Below, piece after piece: positions 24,355 through 31,189 of a DNA stretch of 51,027 bases. The DNA comes from Thermoanaerobaculaceae bacterium. GTDB taxonomy: Bacteria > Acidobacteriota > Thermoanaerobaculia > Thermoanaerobaculales > Thermoanaerobaculaceae. The position numbers and the translations under genes were made by a program. Location: NCBI GenBank assembly GCA_025456225.1, contig JALOLB010000032.1, forward strand, positions 1 through 51,027, written 5' to 3'. Positions within the stretch are counted from its first letter, which is position 1, and every line of letters begins with the position of its first letter. Below the pieces are notes generated by a model, which made no database searches, was not told the origin of the DNA, and saw only the letters and a list, made by a program, of their open reading frames with translations.

Positions 24355-24383
24355 ACCCTACCAACTCGCCACCCCCCGGTCAA
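24355..24383 (-). promoter_or_regulatory. Candidate promoter for the QNG1-like gene
   Basis: minus strand TTGACC - 17 nt - TAGGGT. Confidence 0.5.
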
Positions 24384-24436
24384 CGCTGCCCATCGCCCGG
24401 CCGTGGGCGCGGGACGGGTGTCCGCGACGCACCTGC

Positions 24437-24466
24437 TGTCGTAGGTGCGGCATTCCTGCCGCGACA
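24437..24466. repeat. REP-like hairpin
   Basis: tgtcgtaggtgcggcattcctgccgcgaca; GCGGCA-TTCC-TGCCGC core with TGTC/GACA flank. Confidence 0.4.
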
Positions 24467-24546
24467 GGCACCACACTGCACGAACCCTCCCTCTCGGGGC
24501 AGAGCTGTCCCGCCGTCAACGACCAATTCACCACGATCACCCCCTC

Positions 24547-24575
24547 TTCCCAAACACGACATCTGTCGATATACT
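24547..24575 (+). promoter_or_regulatory. Candidate promoter of tRNA-Arg
   Basis: TTCCCA - 17 nt - TATACT, 17 nt before the mature tRNA 5' end. Confidence 0.55.
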
Positions 24576-24592
24576 CCCGTTTCCAATTGGGC

Positions 24593-24669
24593 GCGCCGAT
24601 AGCTCAATTGGATAGAGCACCTGACTACGGATCAGGAGGTTGGGGGTTCGAGTCCCTCTCGGCGCGCCA
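24593..24669 (+). tRNA. tRNA-Arg (anticodon ACG)
   Basis: GCGCCGA acceptor pairing TCGGCGC; anticodon arm CCTGA-CTACGGA-TCAGG; GGTTCGAGTCC T arm; encoded CCA. Confidence 0.97.
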
Positions 24670-24797
24670 ATCCCTTCAACAACTTGCAGAGCCTCCGCGG
24701 TGCCAAGATCCGACCCTCTTCTCGCTCGTGGTCTCAAGGCAGGCAACAGTGAAGACAGGCATTGCCGCAGGAGTGTCCCGCAGGTCTCCCCGGCTTG

Positions 24798-25277
24798 CTA
24801 CGCGCTCGGTGCAGCGGGCGGCGCGACGGGAGCCAGGTGTGTGTCGGGCTGGGTGGGTGGCGCGAACAGCGCGATCACGGACGGGCGCTGGAGCACGATG
24901 AACGTGAAGATGCCGAGGATCGTCCCGAACGGGATTCCCATGCACGACAGCCCGCCCGCGACCATGCACAGCACGCGATGCCGGCGGCCCCGGATGCACA
25001 GGCCCGCGTACAGCTTCAGCCCCGCGATCACGGCGAACATGACGACGATGAACCCCCCGATGAGCACGAAGATCCAGCCCACCGCGGCTGGCGGAGGGTC
25101 GCCCTGGGTGCCCTGGAACGGCGAGGCAGAGGTCACGAGCAGCAGGCCCATGGCCACGTAGAGGGCCCCGAACAGCGAGAAGAGCGCTGTCGTGCCGGCC
25201 GAGACGAAGTAGAAGATGGCCAGCAGGCGCAGGTGCTCCTCGTCGAGAATCTGCTGTCGGGCGTGAGCGTCGAGCAT
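24798..25277 (-). CDS. Small multi-pass membrane protein
   Basis: MLDAHARQQILDEEHLRLLAIFYFVSAGTTALFSLFGALYVAMGLLL; SD ggagg before ATG at 25277. Confidence 0.75.
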   Translation of the reverse strand: MLDAHARQQILDEEHLRLLAIFYFVSAGTTALFSLFGALYVAMGLLLVTSASPFQGTQGDPPPAAVGWIFVLIGGFIVVMFAVIAGLKLYAGLCIRGRRHRVLCMVAGGLSCMGIPFGTILGIFTFIVLQRPSVIALFAPPTQPDTHLAPVAPPAAPSA

Positions 25278-25413
25278 CGGTCCTCCGGGGTCGTGAGCTG
25301 CATGCAGTATTGCAGACCCGGCGCGCCACCGGGCCTGGAGCCGGAGCGCGAGGCCTGGCGCGCCCGGCGTTCCCGTCTGACGCACCGCTCCGGACGGGGG
25401 TGACCGGGGCGGC

Positions 25414-25442
25414 TTGACCCGCTCGGGAGCCGGGCCTAGGCT
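25414..25442 (+). promoter_or_regulatory. Candidate promoter for the menC-like gene
   Basis: TTGACC - 17 nt - TAGGCT, only 10 nt before ATG 25453. Confidence 0.6.
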
Positions 25443-25452
25443 CGCTGGCGCG

Positions 25453-26577
25453 ATGGTCGAGGAGCTCGAGATCGGGCGGGTCGAGCGCGTGGAGCTGCGG
25501 GTGGTGGGCCTGCCGCTCGTGGCGCCGTTTGCGACGGCCGCCGGAGCCCGCACAACCCGCGATGTCCTTCTGGTCCGGGTGGACGCCGGGGGCGTTGCGG
25601 GCTGGGGCGAGTGTGCGGCGTTCGCCGAGCCGTCCTACACGGCCGAGACCATTGCCACGGCCCGGCACGTGCTGGCGGGGTTCCTCGTCCCGGTGCTCGG
25701 AGGCGTGCGCACAGCCGGCGAGCTTGCGGCTGCGTTCTCGGCCGTCCGGGGGCACCCCATGGCGAGGGCGGCGCTGGAGAGCGCCGTGCTGGATCTGGTG
25801 GGCCGCCGGCACGGCCAGCCGCTGTGGCGGCTGCTGGGCGGCTCTCCCGGGACGCGACCCGCGGGCGTTGCGATCGGGCTGCAGCCCTCCGTCGGGGTCC
25901 TCGTGGATGCCGTCGGCCGAGCTCTCGCCGAGGGGTATCGGCAGGTGAAGCTGAAGGTCCATCCGGGCTGGGATGTGGAGCCTGTCCGGGCAGTGCGGAG
26001 TCATTTCCCTGATCTCGGTCTGTGGGTCGATGGCAACGGATCGTATGGCCCGGGCAATCTTGACGCGCTGCTGGCACTGGACGAGCTCGGGCTGCGGATG
26101 ATCGAGCAGCCGTTGCCCGCCGACGACCTGGTGGGCCTGGCGCGGCTGGGGGCACGCCTGGGGACGCCGCTGGGCCTCGACGAGTCGGTGGAGAGCGTGG
26201 GCGATCTGGAGGCGGCCGCCGCCCTGGGCGCCGCGCGGGTGCTCAATCTCAAGCCGGGTCGGGTCGGTGGCATGCTGGCGGCGCGGCAGCTCGCCCGCCG
26301 CGCCCGCGAGCTGGGGCTGGAGGTGTTCGTGGGTGGCATGCTGGAGAGCGGCCTGGGCCGGACTGGCTGCCTGCACCTGCAGACCCTCGGCGAGGTGACG
26401 CTCGATGGGGACCTCTCGGCTCCGGGGCGGTACCTGCAGGAGGACCTCGTGAAGCCGTCGCCGGGACTGGATGCACGGGGATGCCTGCCCGTGCCCTCGG
26501 GCCCGGGCACCGGGGTCGAGGTGCTGCAGGAGGTCGTCGACCGTCTCACCCTGGCCGTCGAGGTGCTCGTCCCCTGA
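25453..26577 (+). CDS. menC: Enolase-superfamily o-succinylbenzoate synthase / N-acylamino acid racemase-like
   Basis: VKLKVHPGWD (KxK), WVDGNGSY, MIEQPL, LDESVESVGDL, LNLKPGRVGGM, EVFVGGMLESGLGR. Confidence 0.8.
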   Translation: MVEELEIGRVERVELRVVGLPLVAPFATAAGARTTRDVLLVRVDAGGVAGWGECAAFAEPSYTAETIATARHVLAGFLVPVLGGVRTAGELAAAFSAVRGHPMARAALESAVLDLVGRRHGQPLWRLLGGSPGTRPAGVAIGLQPSVGVLVDAVGRALAEGYRQVKLKVHPGWDVEPVRAVRSHFPDLGLWVDGNGSYGPGNLDALLALDELGLRMIEQPLPADDLVGLARLGARLGTPLGLDESVESVGDLEAAAALGAARVLNLKPGRVGGMLAARQLARRARELGLEVFVGGMLESGLGRTGCLHLQTLGEVTLDGDLSAPGRYLQEDLVKPSPGLDARGCLPVPSGPGTGVEVLQEVVDRLTLAVEVLVP

Positions 26578-26621
26578 CGAGCAGCCGGATGCGCCGTGAG
26601 GCGAGATAGACTTCTCCCAGC

Positions 26622-26939
26622 ATGCGTGACGCGCTCAAGGTCCTGCTGGCTTGCCTCGGTGGGTATGTCGGCTCGCTCGCAGTGGCCTTCGTGCTGACGG
26701 TCATCGGGATCGCGGTGGCCGGACGGGGCGGCGCGACCCGAGCCGGTCACGTCATGATGGCCGTCATCTGGCTCGTCGTGGTGGTCTTCGCGCTGAGCGC
26801 CGCGCTGGTCTGGGTTGCGGTCTCCCGGGCGGTGCCCGGAGTGCTCGGCCGGCTGCTGGTGGTGGGAGCCTACGTGCTGGCGCTCGTGCCAACCCTGCTC
26901 GTGATCGCCACGGTCGAGGCGGTCCTCTTCAATCGCTAG
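26622..26939 (+). CDS. Small membrane protein
   Basis: 105 aa, several hydrophobic helices; TAGACT 9 nt upstream of ATG. Confidence 0.6.
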   Translation: MRDALKVLLACLGGYVGSLAVAFVLTVIGIAVAGRGGATRAGHVMMAVIWLVVVVFALSAALVWVAVSRAVPGVLGRLLVVGAYVLALVPTLLVIATVEAVLFNR

Positions 26940-27127
26940 GTGGATGCCGGCCCACGCAGCAGGCTCAGGCCCGCCGCGGCGGCGATCACTCCGACGACAA
27001 CACCGGTGATCTGCTTCCATCCGAATCCGGGCGCTCCGCCGACGCCGATCGAGTCGGCGGCCGCCGCCACGAGGGCGAGCAGCACACCAGCCACGAGCAC
27101 CACCACACCAGTCGTCTTTCGGTTCAT
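26936..27127 (-). CDS. Small two-TM protein (63 aa)
   Basis: MNRKTTGVVVLVAGVLLALVAAAADSIGVGGAPGFGWKQITGVVVGVIAAAAGLSLLRG; gaggagccgaag SD-like upstream. Confidence 0.6.
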   Translation of the reverse strand: MNRKTTGVVVLVAGVLLALVAAAADSIGVGGAPGFGWKQITGVVVGVIAAAAGLSLLRGPAST

Positions 27128-27233
27128 CTTCGGCTCCTCACCACCCAGGCGATGCTGCCCGGCCAGACCACGCTGTGGCAAGCAGGGTACTCTCTCCCGC
27201 GGAGGAAGCAACCGCCTCCCCCTCCCTCCCACC

Positions 27234-27372
27234 CAGGCCTCAGGTTCTCCACCACCCCTGCCGACCGGCCTCAGGCCTCAGCCCCCCACACACCCACCCA
27301 GGCCTCAGACCTCAGCTCCCCCGCCGGTGCAGTCCTGCCTTGTCGTACCTGAGGTCTGAGGCCTGAGGCCTG
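27234..27372. repeat. Heptameric TGAGGCC-family repeat with inverted arms
   Basis: caggcctcaggttctccaccacccc ... ggcctcagacctcagctcccccgcc ... acctgaggtctgaggcctgaggcctg. Confidence 0.9.
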
Positions 27373-27381
27373 TTGGTGGGA

Positions 27382-27981
27382 TCAGATCTCTTCCGGGGGA
27401 AAGAGCTCCGGCTGGGCGGAAGGGCCGCCGGGGTCGAAGCAGCGGCGGCAGCGCGCCTCGTAGATGTCGGCGGCGCCGACCACCACCTGCTCCTGGGCCT
27501 GGGAGAGGCGCTGGGTGTAGGACGCCGCCGCGCCGCACCGGGCGCAGATGGCGTGCATTTTCTCCACGTCCTCGGCCACCGCCATGAGCTCCGGCATCGG
27601 GCCGAACGCCTTGCCACGGAAGTCCATGTCCAGGCCGGCGACGATCACCCGCTTGCCGAGGTCGGCGAGGTGGTTGGCGACCCGCACCAGCTCCTCGTCG
27701 AAGAACTGACCCTCGTCGATACCCACCACCTCGGTTCTGGGGTCCATGCGCTCGAGCATCTCGGAGGCCCGCACCACGCGCTCGGCCTCGAGGCGCCAGC
27801 GCGAGTGTGAGACCACCTGGGTTGCGGCGTAGCGCTCGTCGATGGCCGGCTTGAAGACCTGCACGCGCTGGCGGGCGATGATGGCGCGGCGCAGGCGCCG
27901 GATGAGCTCCTCCGACTTCCCGGAGAACATGCTGCCGGTCACCACCTCGATCCAACCGCCCCAGGGTGCGCGTGGGTGCAT
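27382..27981 (-). CDS. tdk: Thymidine kinase
   Basis: [23 protein letters not shown] Walker [15 protein letters not shown]; zinc-binding CARCGA...CRRC. Confidence 0.93.
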   Translation of the reverse strand: MHPRAPWGGWIEVVTGSMFSGKSEELIRRLRRAIIARQRVQVFKPAIDERYAATQVVSHSRWRLEAERVVRASEMLERMDPRTEVVGIDEGQFFDEELVRVANHLADLGKRVIVAGLDMDFRGKAFGPMPELMAVAEDVEKMHAICARCGAAASYTQRLSQAQEQVVVGAADIYEARCRRCFDPGGPSAQPELFPPEEI

Positions 27982-28019
27982 GGGAACCTCCCGCGCGGGA
28001 ATCGTACCACCCGCCCACC

Positions 28020-28092
28020 CAGGCCTCAGACCTCAGGCCTCAGACCTCAGGCCTCGGGTACGACGGGGAGAGGCCTCAGGCCTCAGACCTCA
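28020..28092. repeat. Heptameric TGAGGCC-family repeat
   Basis: aggcctcagacctcaggcctcagacctcaggcctcgggtacgacggggagaggcctcaggcctcagacctcag. Confidence 0.9.
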
Positions 28093-28257
28093 GAGTTTGT
28101 GAAAAATCTGCTACGAGGGCGGGTTTGTCCTGATAGGCGGAATCCGATGTCCTGCTGTCGGTTGCCGCGTGCAGATGAGGGGTCAAGTGGCCCAGGCGGG
28201 CGTCCGCCGCGGTATGGAGCCAGTCTGAGACACCTCCCGATTTCTTCACACGCTCTC
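28093..28257. mobile_element. Candidate 165-bp non-coding element with imperfect terminal inverted repeats (MITE/REP-like)
   Basis: left gagtttgtgaaaaatc; right end reverse complement gagagcgtgtgaagaaatc; flanked on both sides by heptamer arrays. Confidence 0.4.
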
Positions 28258-28470
28258 AGGCCTCAGGTGCGACGGGACAAGGCCTCAGGCACGACAGGGC
28301 AAGAAAGAGCTGGGTGGGCGGTGGAGCTGAGGCCTGTAGTTCCTGAGGCCTCTCTTCCCTGAGGCCTGAGGCCGGTCGGGAGGGAGGGCGGAGAACCTGA
28401 GGCCTGTCTTGTCTGCTGAGGCCTGAGGCCGGGTGGCCGGGTTGGGGGGGAACCTGAGGCCGGGCGGGCG
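28258..28470. repeat. Heptameric TGAGGCC-family repeat, both orientations
   Basis: caggcctcaggtgcgacgggacaaggcctcaggcacgac ... gctgaggcctgtagttcctgaggcc ... cctgaggcctgaggccgg. Confidence 0.85.
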
Positions 28471-28480
28471 GTTGGGTGGG

Positions 28481-29128
28481 CTACGCGACTCCGACGCGGG
28501 GGCAGAGGGGGGCAAGCGGGCAGCGGTCGCAGGCGGGCTTGCGAGCGGCGCAGACACGGCGGCCGTGCAGGATGAGGCGGTGGCTGAGGGCCACCCAGGA
28601 GGTCTCGGGGACGAGCGCCATGAGGTCCCGCTCGATCTTCTCCGGGTCGTCGTGGCGAGTCAGGCCCAGGCGCGCCGAGAGGCGGGCGACGTGGGTGTCC
28701 ACGACGACGCCGGTCGCCAGGCCGAAGGCCGTGCCGAGCACCACGTTGGCGGTCTTGCGGCCGACCCCCGGCAGGGCGGTGAGGGCCGCCATGTCGGCCG
28801 GGATCTGGCCGCCGTGGCGCTCCACGACGGCGCGGGCCATGCCCAGCAGGGATTTCGCCTTGTTGCGGAAGAAGCCGGTGCTCTTGACGAGCTCCTCCAG
28901 CTCGGTTGGGTCGGCCCCGGCCAGGGCCGGGGCGTCCGGGAAGCGGGCGAACAGCGCCGGGGTCACGAGGTTGACCCGCACGTCGGTGCACTGGGCCGAG
29001 AGGATCGTGGCCACGAGCAGCTCGTACGGGCTGCGATGGGAGAGCTCGCAGGTGGCGTCGGGATAGGCCGCGGTGAGGGCTGCATCGATCGCGACCGCGT
29101 GAACCTGCAGGCTCGGGTCGGGCCTCAT
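28481..29128 (-). CDS. nth: Endonuclease III
   Basis: LLVATILSAQCTDVRVN; LPGVGRKTANVVLGTAFG HhH; VDTHVARLSARLGL; Cys cluster CAARKPACDRCPLAPLC. Confidence 0.95.
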   Translation of the reverse strand: MRPDPSLQVHAVAIDAALTAAYPDATCELSHRSPYELLVATILSAQCTDVRVNLVTPALFARFPDAPALAGADPTELEELVKSTGFFRNKAKSLLGMARAVVERHGGQIPADMAALTALPGVGRKTANVVLGTAFGLATGVVVDTHVARLSARLGLTRHDDPEKIERDLMALVPETSWVALSHRLILHGRRVCAARKPACDRCPLAPLCPRVGVA

Positions 29129-29832
29129 GGCCGAAGCTCCGGCGAGCCGGGAGCGGGCGTCATGATGCGGCGGGGGTCGGGCGACACCAGGCCGCCGGAG
29201 ATCACCATGCGCACGGCCTCCTCCACGGAGATCGCCGTGCTGCGGACCTTCTCGATGGGGTAGAGCATGTAGAAGCCGGTGGTCGGATTGGGTGTGGTCG
29301 GCATGAACACCGAGGCCATCCGCCTCGGCCCCTCGTCGGTGATGGTCTCGAACTCGCCGGTGAGGAACCCCACGACCCACACGTCCTCGATCGGGAACGG
29401 GACCAGCACGACGCGCCGGAAACCCTTGGTGCGGTCGTGGGAGAAGGCGCGGGTGACCTCGCGAGCGCCGACGTAGATGGGGCGCAGGACCGGCACCCGG
29501 GCGAGGATCCGCTCGCCGAGCTTGAGGAAGCGGCGGCCGATGACGTTGTGGCCCAGGACGCCGAGCATGAAGATGATGATCAGCGCCAGGGCGGCGCCGG
29601 CGCCCGGGATGGGCTGGCCGAACAGCTCCTTGGAGATCGGGTAGGACCAACTGTCCAGCAGCCCGAAGATGAACCGCCCGAAGAAGACGGACACCGCCAG
29701 GGGGAAGGCGACGAGCGCGCCGGTGATGAAGCGGCTGCGCAGGAAGCCCATGACGGTCGAGTGCTTGTCCGGCTCGACCTGGGCCATCGGCAGGAACTGG
29801 GAGTCGTTCAGGGGATCGTGGCCGTCACTCAT
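29125..29832 (-). CDS. DUF502 family membrane protein
   Basis: GFLRSRFITGALVAFPLAVSVFFGRFIFGLLDSW; ATGA overlap with nth. Confidence 0.8.
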   Translation of the reverse strand: MSDGHDPLNDSQFLPMAQVEPDKHSTVMGFLRSRFITGALVAFPLAVSVFFGRFIFGLLDSWSYPISKELFGQPIPGAGAALALIIIFMLGVLGHNVIGRRFLKLGERILARVPVLRPIYVGAREVTRAFSHDRTKGFRRVVLVPFPIEDVWVVGFLTGEFETITDEGPRRMASVFMPTTPNPTTGFYMLYPIEKVRSTAISVEEAVRMVISGGLVSPDPRRIMTPAPGSPELRP

Positions 29833-30233
29833 GGGACGCCGATTGTAGCGCCAGGCGGCGACACCACCTGGGCCTCCAGGATCACGACGGCGATGGCCAG
29901 CCCGCCGTCGTGGGTGATGGAGAGGTGCGAGCAGCCGACGCCCAGCTCGATCGCACGGCGGGCCGCGACGCCCTCGAGACGGAGGGACGGCTGCCCGTTG
30001 GCGAGGCGCTCGACCACCACCTGCCGCCAGCCCACGCCCTCGCCCCAGCCAGTGCCCAGAGCCTTGAACGCCGCTTCCTTGGCGGCCAGGAGCCCGGACA
30101 CGTGCTGCGCATCGCCGGGGCGGCGCACCTCGCCGGCCGAGAAGCAGTGGGCGAAGAGCCGCTCGGGATGCCTTTCCAGCAGGCGTGCAACCCGCGCCAC
30201 GCCGACCGCATCGATGCCCAGGCCGACGATCAC
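29829..30233 (-). CDS. acpS: Holo-[acyl-carrier-protein] synthase
   Basis: IVGLGIDAVGVARVARLLERH; LLAAKEAAFKALGTGWGEG; LSITHDGGLAIAVVI; GTG start at 30233. Confidence 0.9.
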   Translation of the reverse strand: MIVGLGIDAVGVARVARLLERHPERLFAHCFSAGEVRRPGDAQHVSGLLAAKEAAFKALGTGWGEGVGWRQVVVERLANGQPSLRLEGVAARRAIELGVGCSHLSITHDGGLAIAVVILEAQVVSPPGATIGVP

Positions 30234-30475
30234 GGGTTCCTCAGGGCGCTGTCCAGCCAGATGAAGGCGACCGCGAAGTGGATCACCCCGAAGCCGGCGA
30301 GGGCGCCGCGGAAGGCGCTGTTGCCGAGCAGTGGCAGGAGCCAGAAGGGGGTGCCGGCGAGCACGCGCTCGGTCCAGAAGTGGCCCCAGGGCGCCAGGAT
30401 GAAGAACCACCCGGCGCCCGTGAGGTACACGGCCACCAGCAGCCCGCCCATCGCCCGCAGCGCCCGCGTCAGCAC
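30230..30475 (-). CDS. Small membrane protein in the acpS operon
   Basis: GTG 30475 or ATG 30451; two hydrophobic helices; overlaps the acpS start by 4 nt. Confidence 0.55.
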   Translation of the reverse strand: MLTRALRAMGGLLVAVYLTGAGWFFILAPWGHFWTERVLAGTPFWLLPLLGNSAFRGALAGFGVIHFAVAFIWLDSALRNP

Positions 30476-30712
30476 CCGGGCATTGTACTGCCTCCGCTCA
30501 GGCTGCCCTCGACACGGCCGGACGAGGCTGCCGGCGTGATGCCCCGTCAGCCACGCGGCCTGGGCTCTTGACCTATTGTCTCGCCTGGGACGACGGGCTA
30601 GCATGCCGGAGTCGAAACAAGCGTGCCAGAGGAAGGAGGATGCAGCTCCAGCAGCGAGGATCCTGAGCCCGGTTCCCCAGGCTTCTGACCGATTCCCGGC
30701 AAGGAGGGACAG

Positions 30713-31150
30713 ATGGCGGACACGTATGCGGTGGTTGTGGCAAGGGTGGAGAGAAATCCAGAAACTGCAGAGAGGAAGGTCGTGTGCTACCCGGACGGCG
30801 CGCAGCTCCTCTACAGGGCCGGTCCGACTCTGATCCGGTGGGTGTTCCAGAACGTGCCGGCCGAGATCGACGACGCGCGCGTCGAGTTCTTCGGGTCCCA
30901 GCCGATGGACAAGTACCAGCGGCCGGCAACCAAGCCGGTGTTGGGGAAGCAGGCGCTCGGCGACCACCGGACGAAGCTGGAGGTCTCCACCAGCGGCTCG
31001 CACCTTCGCGACCTCGTCACCATCGCGAACAACCAGGAGGAGGGCTACTTCTTCTACAAGGTGGTGCTGATGCGCGGAGGGGTCGATGTCATCTCGTCGG
31101 ACCCCGGAGGAGGCAACAGCCCTGAAACCCCGCTGCCCTGGCCTCCGTGA
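30713..31150 (+). CDS. Hypothetical protein (145 aa)
   Basis: SD ggagggac before ATG; MADTYAVVVARVERNPETAERKVVCYPDGAQLLYRAGPTLIRW... Confidence 0.65.
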   Translation: MADTYAVVVARVERNPETAERKVVCYPDGAQLLYRAGPTLIRWVFQNVPAEIDDARVEFFGSQPMDKYQRPATKPVLGKQALGDHRTKLEVSTSGSHLRDLVTIANNQEEGYFFYKVVLMRGGVDVISSDPGGGNSPETPLPWPP

Positions 31151-31189
31151 TCGCCCCACGCTGGACGCAGAGGCAGGCGCCCGGGACGA

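Noticed and set aside
24591-24669. GGCGCGCC on both sides of the tRNA-Arg as an attachment or insertion site
   Set aside because: The repeated string is simply the acceptor stem plus adjacent bases; no integrase or downstream partial tRNA copy.
30568-30604. TTGACC ... TAGCAT promoter upstream of 30713
   Set aside because: The spacer is 25 nt, too long for a sigma-70-type promoter.
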